Below are positions 1-8,411 of a stretch of 64,000 nucleotides of DNA, piece by piece. The stretch comes from Geothrix sp. 21YS21S-2. GTDB lineage: Bacteria; Acidobacteriota; Holophagae; Holophagales; Holophagaceae. Position 1 is the first letter of the stretch; every line of letters starts with the position of its first letter. The DNA is taken from contig NZ_CP132910.1 of assembly GCF_030846775.1 (NCBI RefSeq), positions 3,258,001 to 3,322,000 of the forward strand, in the 5' to 3' direction. A program made the position numbers and the translations under genes. The notes beneath the pieces are model-generated. The model did not search any database and was not told where the DNA came from. It saw nothing but the letters and a program-made list of their open reading frames with translations.

Positions 1-747
1 CTTCACGCCGGCTTCCCGCAGGTTCTGGAGTTCGGCCGGATCGGCGCTGGCATCGGTGATCAGCTCGCTGACCTGGGCCACCGGGCAGATCCGCGCGAAG
101 GCCATGCGTCCCACCTTCGAACCGTCCGCCACCACCAGGGTGCGCCGGGCATGTTCGATGAGGGCGCGGTTGGTGTGGGCCTCCACGTCGTGGTGGGTGG
201 TGAGCCCGCCCCGGACGCTGATGCCGTCGACGCCCACGATGGCCAGGTCGAGATGGATGCCCTCCAGGCTGGCTTCGGCCAGGGGTCCCACCAGTTCGTA
301 GGACTCGCTCCGGGCCGTGCCCCCCGTGACGATGAGCTTGATGTTGGGGCGCAGGGCCAGGTCGGAAGCGATGTTGAGGGCGTTGGTGACGATGGTCAGG
401 CCCGTGCGGGTGGCCAGGACCCGGGCCACCTCCGTGGTGGTGGTGCCGCCGGTGAGCCCGATGGAGAGGGTGCCTTCCCCGAGCATGCCCAGGGTCGCGG
501 CGGCGATGCGGCGCTTCTCCTCCTTCTGCCGGCCGCCCCGGTACCGCAGGGGCAGTTCGTAGACCAGGCTGTTGGCCACCGCGCCACCGTGGGTCCGGGA
601 AAGCAGATGCTGCTCTTCCAGCATTTCCAGATCCCGGCGCACCGAGGCGGTGGACACGCCCAGTTCCTGGGCCAGGTCCGTGACCCCCAGGGTGCCGTGC
701 TTGGCAAGCCGGTCCAGAATCAGGCCGAGGCGTTCTTCCTGTCGCAT
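1..747 (-). CDS. DeoR/GlpR-family sugar-operon repressor (C-terminus outside window)
   Basis: Translated from the minus strand, this gives 249 codons before the window edge. Residues 1-57 form a DeoR-type winged helix-turn-helix (start MRQEERLGLILDRL, then VTDLAQELGVSTASVRRDLE). The rest is a DeoR C-terminal sensor domain with the family motifs GLTGGTTTTEVA, IVTNALNIA, VTGG and IVGVDGIS, which normally binds a phosphosugar. A TGA lies just upstream of the ATG, so this is the first possible start. An AAGG abuts the ATG with no normal spacing, so initiation may be weak or leaderless. It is divergent from the aga/kba-like operon starting at 899 and is probably its regulator, responding to a galactosamine or tagatose phosphate. 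The ligand is inferred. Confidence 0.92.
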   Translation of the reverse strand, partial: MRQEERLGLILDRLAKHGTLGVTDLAQELGVSTASVRRDLEMLEEQHLLSRTHGGAVANSLVYELPLRYRGGRQKEEKRRIAAATLGMLGEGTLSIGLTGGTTTTEVARVLATRTGLTIVTNALNIASDLALRPNIKLIVTGGTARSESYELVGPLAEASLEGIHLDLAIVGVDGISVRGGLTTHHDVEAHTNRALIEHARRTLVVADGSKVGRMAFARICPVAQVSELITDASADPAELQNLREAGVK

Positions 748-757
748 CCTTCAAAAT

Positions 758-843
758 AGCATGAAACGAAAAACTTTGTTGTTGCATTTTGATCGTTTTT
801 GCTTAAATTCAATCAAGACCAATCAAATTCAATGCAGCATTGA
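758..843. promoter_or_regulatory. AT-rich operator region between DeoR regulator and glycan operon
   Basis: This divergent spacer is strikingly AT-rich against its surroundings. It contains AAACGAAAAA (765-774) and, in opposite orientation, GATCGTTTTTG (791-801), resembling the A/T-rich repeats bound by DeoR-family proteins. It also holds a direct repeat AAATTCAAT at 805-813 and 825-833, and a 15-base palindrome TCAATGCAGCATTGA at 829-843. Binding by the adjacent DeoR protein is inferred. Confidence 0.55.
782..809 (+). promoter_or_regulatory. Candidate sigma-70-type promoter of the glycan operon
   Basis: TTGCAT (782-787) and TAAATT (804-809) are separated by 16 bases, upstream of the barrel-protein start at 899. 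The palindrome at 829-843 would lie just downstream of the expected transcription start, a classic repression position. Judged by eye only. Confidence 0.4.
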
Positions 844-898
844 GACACGAAACCACGTGACCAGCCACCATCTGCCGCACCACCCCGGAGGGCCCACC

Positions 899-1699
899 AT
901 GCTGTCCAACCATCTCGTCCCCAGGGCATTCGCCGCTTTGGCCTGCGGGACTCTCCTGCCCCTGCTGGCCGCGGATCCCGCCCCGGCCTTCGACTTCAAG
1001 GTGCGCGCCGGCCTCACGGCCGGGGACTTCCGGCGGGACCACGCCGACAACAAGGCCATCGGGTTCGCCGTTGCCGGGCGCTTTCCCCTGGGGGCCACCC
1101 GGGCCCTCACCGTGGAACTCGGGTTCGACGTCCTGCCCGGCCAGCCCAGGGACGCCATGCCCGGCAGCGGCCCCGTCTACTACGACCCCCAGAACCCCAC
1201 CACCTCGTACAACGGCAGCCCGCTGGCGCTGAGCGCGGGCAATTCCATCGATTTCCGCAAGGAGCGCGCACAGGGGTTCAGCCTTCGCGCCTCGTACACC
1301 GACCAGCTCGGGGCGGGCTCCATGTACTGGTTCGCCGGCGCCAGCCTGGACTTCTACAAGGTCTCCGCCGAACTGACCGGCACCCTCATCCCCGTGGACG
1401 CCCAGGGCGCCTCCGTGCCCGGAAACGTGCCGGTGGATCCCGCCGACCCCGCGGGCCCGGTGAGGGACTACTACGAGGGCTGGGCCATGGTCCGGGAGAA
1501 GACCCGGGCGGCCCTGGGCCTGCACGCGGGCGTCGGCGCGGCCCTGACCCGGGATGCCCGGCTCGAACTGGCCATCCGGAACATCGGCATGAACCACTTC
1601 GACTACAAGCCTTTCACCTATACCGGCAAGGCCCCCGTCCTCGAAGAGAGCACCCGCCGCGGGTTCGTCTTCGAACTGTCCCTCGCCTTCAGGATCTGA
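899..1699 (+). CDS. Outer-membrane beta-barrel protein, first gene of glycan operon
   Basis: A 266-residue protein. The start is set by GGAGGG at 887-892, six bases before the ATG. The N-terminus is a signal peptide (basic residue, hydrophobic run, cleavage near Ala-Asp about residue 26). The mature part alternates polar and hydrophobic residues in strand-like segments and ends SLAFRI, with the aromatic near the terminus seen in BAM-inserted barrels. I recognise no enzyme motif. It precedes the TonB receptor by 24 bases and likely works with it in surface binding or passage of the sugar; that role is inferred from position. Confidence 0.75.
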   Translation: MLSNHLVPRAFAALACGTLLPLLAADPAPAFDFKVRAGLTAGDFRRDHADNKAIGFAVAGRFPLGATRALTVELGFDVLPGQPRDAMPGSGPVYYDPQNPTTSYNGSPLALSAGNSIDFRKERAQGFSLRASYTDQLGAGSMYWFAGASLDFYKVSAELTGTLIPVDAQGASVPGNVPVDPADPAGPVRDYYEGWAMVREKTRAALGLHAGVGAALTRDARLELAIRNIGMNHFDYKPFTYTGKAPVLEESTRRGFVFELSLAFRI

Positions 1700-1723
1700 C
1701 GCCCGCGAATAGGAGATCCATCC

Positions 1724-4700
1724 ATGCTGCAGCGAAGATTGTTCACGCCGATCGCCATGATCCTGGCCGCGAGCCAGCTGTTCGGCCAGGAGACCACCGG
1801 CATCGCGTCCGGACAGATCATGACCCGGGCCGGCAAGCCCATCCCCGGCGCCCTGGTGCGCCTGAGCTCCCCGAGCCTCCTGGGCGACCGCACTGTCACG
1901 TCCAGCGAGACCGGCCAGTACCGCGTCGGCCTCCTGCCCAACGGCAAGTACGCCATCACCGTCACCGCCTCCGGCTACATCACCATCAAGGGCCAGTTCC
2001 AGGTGGTGCCCGGCCAGACCGCGCGCCAGGACGTCATCCTCACCCCCATGGTGACCCAGGGCGCCACGGTGGAGGTGGTGGACCAGGCCTCCCAGGTGGA
2101 CAAGACCACCACCGTGACCTCTTCCACCTTCTCCATGGACAGCCTGAACGAACTCGCCGGCTTCAACATGGACGCCGTCATCCAGCTGTCCCCCGGAATC
2201 ACCGGCACCCTGGACCCCAACGTGGGAGGCTACGGCGACGACGCCCTCTCCATCCGCGGCGGCATCCAGCACAGCACCAAGGTGATCCAGAACGGCCTGA
2301 ACATCACGGAGGAGGGCGGCGGCTACCTCAACGAGCTCACCACGCTCATGGACATGATCGAGAGCATGTCCGTCATCCAGTCCCCGCTCAACGCACGGTA
2401 CGGCAACACCGACGGCGGCCTGGTCTCCATCGTCACGACCCGGGGCAGCAACACCTTCACCGGGAGCCTGCGGGCCAAGTACCACAAGAACTACTGGCAG
2501 GACAACGGGCCTTCCTACGCCCGGCGCAACGGCAGCCCCGGCGATCCGGTTCCGCCCAGCGACGACTTCTCCAACCGCACCTACGAGATCTCCGTGCGGG
2601 GCCCCATCTGGAAGGACCACATCACCTTCGCCTACGGCACCCAGCAGACCCCCAACCACTCCTACAACGGGCTCGTGGGCAACACCTCCCTCAACGGCCT
2701 GCCCAGCCAGGCCACCTACACCTTCGTGCCCGGCCAGGGGGTGGTGCCCGCCAACACGTACGGCCTGGGCGGCCTGGACACCATGCAGGACGTCTCGAAG
2801 TTCCACCAGTTCGTCGTCTTCGCCCAGATCACCGAGAACCACAGCCTGGAGTGGAACTACACCCAGAACGACAGCAACGCCTACTGGGGCATCCCCCGCT
2901 TCGGCCGCATCGACACGGTGGGGGCCTCCACCGACGACTACCACCATCACCTCTGGAACCTGGGCTACAAGGGCGTCCTGGGCGAGGCGGGCGTGCTGGA
3001 GGCCCGGGTGGGCCACACCTACCGCACCTGGCCCCACCCCTACAGCCCCGGCAAGGCCTCCATCTGGACCACCTTCATCCCCGGAGCCCACGACGCCGAC
3101 GGCCTCAACCCCGTCACCAGCCTCCTGGACGGCTACGCCTCCGGGGGAACCGCCTACAACATCAACGGCTACAATGCGGACCGGGGCGACACGATCCTGA
3201 ACGACTCCCTCCTGGTGAACTTCTCCCGGGAATTCTCCCGTGGCGGCTCCAGGCACCTGGTGGACGTGGGCGTGGACCTCGAACGGTTCAAGTGGGGCAT
3301 CCAGGTGGGTGCGGCCAAGGACCAGTACATCGTCCCGGGCCAGGACCCTGCCACCGGCCAGTTCCTGGTCTACAACGCCGCCACCGCCACCCTGCGCGAC
3401 CTGGATCCCACCTACGGCGCCACCCCCGTCCTCAACGACGGCCTGGTCAATCCCGGCCTGGGCGCCCCCGGCTCCGACACCCACTTCCCCGGCGGCCTGG
3501 GCCTGATCCCGCTGCGGGTGAGCCGCACCGGCTCCGAGGGCGGGGACATGCGCAAGCAGACCACCTCCATCTACCTCAACGACCTCTGGACCATCAACAG
3601 CCACCACAGCATCATGGCCGGCCTCCGCTACGACCGGTTCAAGGCGAGCGACGAGGTGGGCACCTTCGTCTCCTACGGACGCCTCAACCCCCGGTTCGAG
3701 TACAAGTTCGACCTCGGCGGCGACCAGGCGCGGCTGATCAACGTCTCGTACGGCGAGTTCCAGGCCAGTTCCCCGGGCTCGCTGTTCCTGCCCGCGGCCC
3801 ACGGCCGCTACGGGAACCAGACGGTCTCCTACTGGAGCCAGGGGTCGAGCGCGCCCTACTACGTGAACCTGGCCCAGCTCCAGGATCCGGGCAACTACAC
3901 CGCCCTCACCCGCACCTACGCCGGCGACACCTTCACCATCGACCCCAACTGGAAGAACCCGGTCTCCCACGAGCTCACGGCGGGCTTCCGCCGGGCCTAC
4001 GCCAACGGCGGCTACTGGCGCGCCACGGCCATCTACAAGACCTGGTCCAATCTCTTCGACTGGTTCCCGGGCGAAGTCTACACCGACGAATCCGGCTCCG
4101 CCAACTTCAAGCGGGTCCTTCGCAATGATCCGGATTCCAGGCGCACCTACAAGAGCCTCGAACTGGAATGGATGACGCCCGTCACCGGCCGCCTCACCAT
4201 CTACGGCAACTACACCTTCGCCCGGATGATGGCCAACACCCGCTACAACATCGACAATCCCGACCGCACCACGAGCCAGATCGCGAACTTCCGGGACTAC
4301 TACGGTTCGATGTACGCACGGGATCAGTACAACCCCATGACCCTCCGTTCCCCGGAGCACATCTTCAACCTGTACCTTTCCTTCAACCTCAGCCAGGGCA
4401 AGGTGAAATCCAACGTCACCCTGCAGGGCTCGTACACCAGCGGCAGGCCCGAAGGCCGCTGGACCACCGTCAACATCCCCGCGCCGACCCTGGCGGGCTA
4501 CAACGACGCCAACGTCCAGAACACCGGCGGACTGCCCAATTCCATTCTCCTCACGGCCGACGGCAGCCGCATGACCAACACGGACCTGACCACCCTCAGC
4601 CTGAAGTACAACCTCGAGATCGGCCTGTGGAGGACCGTGAAGGGCTTCGTGGACGTGACCATCGGGAACGTCTTCAACGCCAAGCGCCGCGGCCCCTATA

Positions 4701-4849
4701 CCCTGGCGGGCACCGGCCTGGTGGACACCGCGGGCCAGCCCCCGCAGTACGCCGGCAACGGGTGGCGCGCGGCCGACGACGTCTCGGACGTGGGCACCGG
4801 CAGGGTCGCCGGCAGGTCCATCACCTTCGACACCGGCATCCGGTTCTGA
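1724..4849 (+). CDS. TonB-dependent receptor with N-terminal carboxypeptidase-regulatory-like domain
   Basis: A 1041-residue outer-membrane receptor. AGGAG at 1711-1715 lies eight bases before the ATG. Order: signal peptide (about 1-21, ending LFGQ), carboxypeptidase-regulatory-like beta-sandwich (about 25-110, e.g. GKPIPGALVRLSS), plug domain (about 115-240, with NGLNITEEGGGYLNEL), then a long barrel ending DTGIRF with the terminal Phe expected for BAM insertion. This Oar/SusC-like architecture is abundant in Acidobacteriota. It would import an oligosaccharide using TonB-ExbBD energy; those components and any SusD-like lipoprotein are not in the window. The substrate is inferred from the downstream aga/kba-type genes. 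Confidence 0.93.
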   Translation: MLQRRLFTPIAMILAASQLFGQETTGIASGQIMTRAGKPIPGALVRLSSPSLLGDRTVTSSETGQYRVGLLPNGKYAITVTASGYITIKGQFQVVPGQTARQDVILTPMVTQGATVEVVDQASQVDKTTTVTSSTFSMDSLNELAGFNMDAVIQLSPGITGTLDPNVGGYGDDALSIRGGIQHSTKVIQNGLNITEEGGGYLNELTTLMDMIESMSVIQSPLNARYGNTDGGLVSIVTTRGSNTFTGSLRAKYHKNYWQDNGPSYARRNGSPGDPVPPSDDFSNRTYEISVRGPIWKDHITFAYGTQQTPNHSYNGLVGNTSLNGLPSQATYTFVPGQGVVPANTYGLGGLDTMQDVSKFHQFVVFAQITENHSLEWNYTQNDSNAYWGIPRFGRIDTVGASTDDYHHHLWNLGYKGVLGEAGVLEARVGHTYRTWPHPYSPGKASIWTTFIPGAHDADGLNPVTSLLDGYASGGTAYNINGYNADRGDTILNDSLLVNFSREFSRGGSRHLVDVGVDLERFKWGIQVGAAKDQYIVPGQDPATGQFLVYNAATATLRDLDPTYGATPVLNDGLVNPGLGAPGSDTHFPGGLGLIPLRVSRTGSEGGDMRKQTTSIYLNDLWTINSHHSIMAGLRYDRFKASDEVGTFVSYGRLNPRFEYKFDLGGDQARLINVSYGEFQASSPGSLFLPAAHGRYGNQTVSYWSQGSSAPYYVNLAQLQDPGNYTALTRTYAGDTFTIDPNWKNPVSHELTAGFRRAYANGGYWRATAIYKTWSNLFDWFPGEVYTDESGSANFKRVLRNDPDSRRTYKSLELEWMTPVTGRLTIYGNYTFARMMANTRYNIDNPDRTTSQIANFRDYYGSMYARDQYNPMTLRSPEHIFNLYLSFNLSQGKVKSNVTLQGSYTSGRPEGRWTTVNIPAPTLAGYNDANVQNTGGLPNSILLTADGSRMTNTDLTTLSLKYNLEIGLWRTVKGFVDVTIGNVFNAKRRGPYTLAGTGLVDTAGQPPQYAGNGWRAADDVSDVGTGRVAGRSITFDTGIRF

Positions 4850-4860
4850 GCGGAGATTCC

Positions 4861-5442
4861 ATGACTGCCACCCACGCACTGCTCACCTGCGCTCTCGTCC
4901 TGTCCCTCGGCGCTCCGGCCCGGGCCGCGGACACCCGGTTCCTGCTTTCCGGCGGCCCCGTCGTCAACCAGGGCAGCACCGTCGACCTCACGGGGAAGAC
5001 CACCGGCGGCTACACCGCCGAGGCCGGCGTCCAGTTCGGCATCCCGTCCTTCGGGCCGGACCTCCTGGTATACGCCGGCTACGCCCACATGCCCAGCCGG
5101 GACGGCACGCCCGACCGGCCCACCTTCGAACTGAGCGGCACCCGGGTGGGCGTCGATCTGGTCTACCGCCCCTGGGAGGGTGTCCCCCTCGCGATCCGCA
5201 CCGGCCCCTCGGTCCACGTGTGGAAGGGCACCCAGCGGGGCGGGGATCCCTCCCTCTACCCCGCCGACAACCACCTGAAGGCCGGCTGGCGCCTGGGCCT
5301 CGACTACGACCTCACGAGGAACTGGTCCGCCACCGTGCTCTACACCTTCACCGAGTGGCGGTCCAATGCGGACATCGACCTCGCGACCACCAATCCCAGC
5401 CGTCCGGCGTACGTCAGCCTCATGGCCACCTACCGGTTCTGA
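4861..5442 (+). CDS. Small outer-membrane beta-barrel protein
   Basis: A 193-residue protein. GGAG at 4852-4855 is five bases upstream of the ATG. It has a signal peptide (cleavage near ARA-AD, residue about 22) and repeating amphipathic strands such as FLLSGGPVV, LLVYAGYAHM, GVDLVYRP and SATVLYTFTEW, ending in VSLMATYRF with a C-terminal Phe. Size and pattern suit an 8- to 10-stranded barrel of the OmpW/OprG type, though I cannot assign a family. It lies between the receptor and the sugar-phosphate enzymes and probably belongs to the uptake system. Confidence 0.72.
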   Translation: MTATHALLTCALVLSLGAPARAADTRFLLSGGPVVNQGSTVDLTGKTTGGYTAEAGVQFGIPSFGPDLLVYAGYAHMPSRDGTPDRPTFELSGTRVGVDLVYRPWEGVPLAIRTGPSVHVWKGTQRGGDPSLYPADNHLKAGWRLGLDYDLTRNWSATVLYTFTEWRSNADIDLATTNPSRPAYVSLMATYRF

Positions 5443-5468
5443 TCCGGATTTCCTTGGAGCCTCACTGC

Positions 5469-6644
5469 ATGAGCGCAGTCTTTTCCCAATTCGACGAGGA
5501 GGCCCGGGCCACCCTGGGCGGCCTCCACACCCTTCCCGAGATCCTCGGCCAGCCTGCGCTTTGGCGCAGGATCTGGACCCGGCTCCGCGGGGAGAAGCAC
5601 CGCCTCTCCACCTTCCTCGACCCCGGGGCCCTGGGCCCGGACCGGGAGATCGTCCTCACCGGGGCCGGCTCCTCCGCCTACATCGGCGAGCTGCTCCAGG
5701 GCCGCTACGCCCTGCGCACCGGGCGCGCCGTGCGGGCGGTGCCCACCACCGACATCGTCACCAACCCCGAGGAGGCCTTCCCCCGGAACGTGCCCACCCT
5801 GCTCATCTCCTTCGCCCGTTCCGGCAGCAGCCCCGAAAGCGTGGCCGCGCTGGACTGCGCCGAAGCCCGCCTGGAGGACGTCCGGCACCTCGTCGTCACC
5901 TGCAACCCCCAGGGCGCCCTGGCGAACCACGCCACCCGCGGCCCCCGGGAGGTGTTCGTCCTGCCGCCGGAGGCCGACGACCAGGGCCTGGCCATGACCG
6001 GGAGCTTCACCGGCATGGCCCTGGCCGGGCTGCTGCTGGCGGACCTGGAGGGCCTGGAGGCCGCCGGTGCGCGGGTGGAGTGCCTCGCGAAAGCGGCCGA
6101 GCACCTCCTGGCCACCCAGGGCGACCTGTTCCGCCGGCTGGGGGCCCTGCCCTTCACCCGGGCCATCTTCCTGGGTTCGGGCGCCCTGAAGGCCGCCGCG
6201 CGGGAGTGCCACCTCAAGCTCCAGGAGCTCAGCAACGGCGCGGTGATCTGCGCCTACGAATCCTTCCTGGGACTCCGCCACGGCCCCAAGGCCGCCATCA
6301 ACGGAGAGACGCTCCTCGTCTTCCTGTTCTCGGGACGCCCCGGCCACCGGGCCTACGAGGCGGACCTGGTCGACGAGATCCACGGCGGCGCGCAGGGGCT
6401 GTTCCACCTTGGCGTAGGCGACGGCCTCCGGGACCCCTCGGGCCGGGAAGCCGCCATCCCCCTGGACGGCTCCATGGACGACGAGGAGCGCGCCATCTGC
6501 GCGGTCCTGACGGCCCAGATCCTGGGGGTCCACAAGGCCATCGCCCTGGGCCTGCGTCCCGACAGCCCCTCTCCCACCGGAAGCATCTCCCGCGTGGTAC
6601 GCGGCGTTACGATCTACCCAGCCAGCGAAAGGCAGCGAGGATGA
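5469..6644 (+). CDS. agaS: AgaS-type SIS-domain sugar isomerase/deaminase
   Basis: A 391-residue cytosolic protein with two SIS domains (about 50-200 and 215-370). Family motifs are GAGSSAYIGE, SFARSGSSPES (phosphosugar-binding Ser/Thr cluster) and LGSGALKAAARE with LRHGPKA. AgaS enzymes convert galactosamine-6-phosphate to tagatose-6-phosphate and ammonia. The neighbours (PfkB kinase, KbaY, KbaZ) match the next steps of that pathway, so this is preferred over the GlmS-like or KpsF-like alternatives. A TTGGAG lies about 10 bases upstream of the ATG. Its stop overlaps the next start (ATGA), indicating translational coupling. Confidence 0.9.
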   Translation: MSAVFSQFDEEARATLGGLHTLPEILGQPALWRRIWTRLRGEKHRLSTFLDPGALGPDREIVLTGAGSSAYIGELLQGRYALRTGRAVRAVPTTDIVTNPEEAFPRNVPTLLISFARSGSSPESVAALDCAEARLEDVRHLVVTCNPQGALANHATRGPREVFVLPPEADDQGLAMTGSFTGMALAGLLLADLEGLEAAGARVECLAKAAEHLLATQGDLFRRLGALPFTRAIFLGSGALKAAARECHLKLQELSNGAVICAYESFLGLRHGPKAAINGETLLVFLFSGRPGHRAYEADLVDEIHGGAQGLFHLGVGDGLRDPSGREAAIPLDGSMDDEERAICAVLTAQILGVHKAIALGLRPDSPSPTGSISRVVRGVTIYPASERQRG

Positions 6645-7582
6645 CGAGAACCACTGACGTACTCGTGGTCGGCGAACTGAACGTGGACCTGATCCTCGAC
6701 GGTCTCGCCGGCCTGCCGGAACTCGGCAAGGAGGTCCTGGCCGAGGCCATGACCCTCACCCTGGGCAGCTCCTCCGCCATCTTCGCCAGCAACCTCAGCA
6801 CCCTGGGCACCAAGGTCGCCTTCCTGGGCCGGGTGGGCGAGGACCTGTTCGGCGACCTGGTGGTGGAGCGCCTGCGCGCCAGGGGCGTGGACACCGCCCT
6901 GGTCCTTCGCACCCCGGCCCACGCCACGGGCGCCACGGTCGTCCTCAACCGCGGCGAGGACCGCGCCATGGCCACCTACATGGGGGCCATGGCCCAGCTC
7001 TCCCTGGCCGACGTCACCGAGGAGCGCCTGGGCTCGGCCCGGCACCTGCACTTCGCCTCGGCCTTCCTCCAGCCCGGACTGTTCCGGGAGATCCCGGCCC
7101 TGTTCCGCCGGGCCAAGGCCTGCGGCCTCACCACCTCCTTCGATCCCCAGTGGGACCCCGCGGAGCGCTGGGACCTGGACCTGGCCGCCATCCTGCCCCA
7201 TGTGGACGTCTTCCTCCCCAACGAGCAGGAACTCCTCAACCTCACCCGGAAGGCCACGATCCCCGAGGCCCTGGAGGCCCTCCGGCCCCACGCGCACACG
7301 GTGGTGGCCAAGCAGGGCGCCGCCGGGGCCACCGCCGCCCAGGGGCATGCCATCCGCTTCCAGCCCTCCTTCCTCAACAGCCGGGTGGTGGACGCCATCG
7401 GCGCCGGGGACAGCTTCGACGCCGGGTACGTCTCCCGCTTCATCGCCGGGGACACCTGCGAGGCCTGCCTGCGCCACGGCTGCCTCATGGGCGCCGTCAA
7501 CACCACCGCCGCCGGGGGCACCGGAGCCTTCACGGACCTGCCCGCGGTCCTCGCCGTTGCCCGGGAGCGCTTCCATGCCTAG
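6641..7582 (+). CDS. PfkB/ribokinase-family sugar kinase, probably tagatose-6-phosphate kinase
   Basis: A 313-residue kinase of the ribokinase fold. The N-terminus VVGELNVDLILDG and the C-terminal signature DAIGAGDSFDAGY (anion hole and catalytic Asp, about residues 250-262) are diagnostic. Lying between AgaS and the KbaYZ aldolase, it most likely phosphorylates tagatose-6-phosphate to the 1,6-bisphosphate. The alternative is a hexosamine kinase making the AgaS substrate, which matters because no PTS is present to phosphorylate the incoming sugar. It overlaps agaS by 4 bases and kbaY by 8. Confidence 0.9.
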   Translation: MTRTTDVLVVGELNVDLILDGLAGLPELGKEVLAEAMTLTLGSSSAIFASNLSTLGTKVAFLGRVGEDLFGDLVVERLRARGVDTALVLRTPAHATGATVVLNRGEDRAMATYMGAMAQLSLADVTEERLGSARHLHFASAFLQPGLFREIPALFRRAKACGLTTSFDPQWDPAERWDLDLAAILPHVDVFLPNEQELLNLTRKATIPEALEALRPHAHTVVAKQGAAGATAAQGHAIRFQPSFLNSRVVDAIGAGDSFDAGYVSRFIAGDTCEACLRHGCLMGAVNTTAAGGTGAFTDLPAVLAVARERFHA

Positions 7583-8411
7583 CCTGCGCGAGAAGCTCCT
7601 GGAGATGAGGGACCGCAAGGGGGCCCTCCTGGCCGCCAACTACTACAACGCCGAGACCCTCCGCGGGGTCCTGGAGGGCGCCGCGGATCTGGGCCAGCCC
7701 ATCATCCTGCAGATGACCCGCGGCTCGATCGACTACCTGGGCCTGGCCGTGGCCCTGGCCATGGGCCGCGCCGGCCTGCGCCAGCACGGCGTCGAGGGGT
7801 GGATCCACCTGGACCACGCCCTCAGCCTGGACCTGGTCGCGGACTGCCTCCAGGCCGGTTTCGACTCGGTGATGATCGACGCCAGCGAGCAGGACCTGGA
7901 CCGCAACATCGCCGTGACCCGCCAGGCCGTGGCCCTGGCCCGGGCCACCGGGGCGAACGTGGAGGCCGAGCTGGGGTTCGTGGCCAAGCTCGGCCAGGAG
8001 GCCGACCCCGCCGGCCTCACCGACCCCGGCCAGGCCGCGCTGTTCGTGGAGGCCACCGGCGTGGACGCCCTTGCCGTCTCCATCGGCACCGCCCACGGCT
8101 TCTACAAGGCCGAGCCCCGCCTGGACCTGGAGCGCCTGGCCAGCATCCACCGCCTCACGGGCGTCCCGCTGGTGCTCCACGGCGGTTCCGGCGTGGGGGA
8201 GGCCTCCATCCGCGCCGCGGTGGCCCGGGGGATCTGCAAGGTCAACGTGGCCACCGAGACCAAGGACGCCTTCGTGCGCGGCATCAAGCGCGAGCTCCTG
8301 GCCTCCAGCGGCATCGACATCCGCGCCATCTTCCCCCCCGCCATCCGCGACGTGAAGGACCTGATCGCCTCCAAGCTGAGGATGCTCATGGACGAGGACG
8401 GCCATGCCTGA
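7575..8411 (+). CDS. kbaY: Class II tagatose-1,6-bisphosphate aldolase, catalytic subunit
   Basis: A 278-residue zinc-dependent class II aldolase. Visible catalytic features are HLDHA with catalytic Asp80 and zinc ligand His81, GTAHG (His174) and LHGGSG (His202). Class II fructose-bisphosphate aldolases share these residues, but the next gene encodes the KbaZ/GatZ-type partner, which points to tagatose-bisphosphate cleavage to dihydroxyacetone phosphate and glyceraldehyde-3-phosphate. It overlaps the kinase and kbaZ by 8 bases each, within a coupled operon. Confidence 0.92.
   Translation: MPSLREKLLEMRDRKGALLAANYYNAETLRGVLEGAADLGQPIILQMTRGSIDYLGLAVALAMGRAGLRQHGVEGWIHLDHALSLDLVADCLQAGFDSVMIDASEQDLDRNIAVTRQAVALARATGANVEAELGFVAKLGQEADPAGLTDPGQAALFVEATGVDALAVSIGTAHGFYKAEPRLDLERLASIHRLTGVPLVLHGGSGVGEASIRAAVARGICKVNVATETKDAFVRGIKRELLASSGIDIRAIFPPAIRDVKDLIASKLRMLMDEDGHA

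Noticed and set aside
809-4879. A 1356-codon open frame antisense to the TonB receptor gene
   Set aside because: It is a shadow of GC-rich coding bias: low-complexity Gly/Val/Ala/His-rich translation with no domain, opposite a gene with clear receptor features and a ribosome-binding site.
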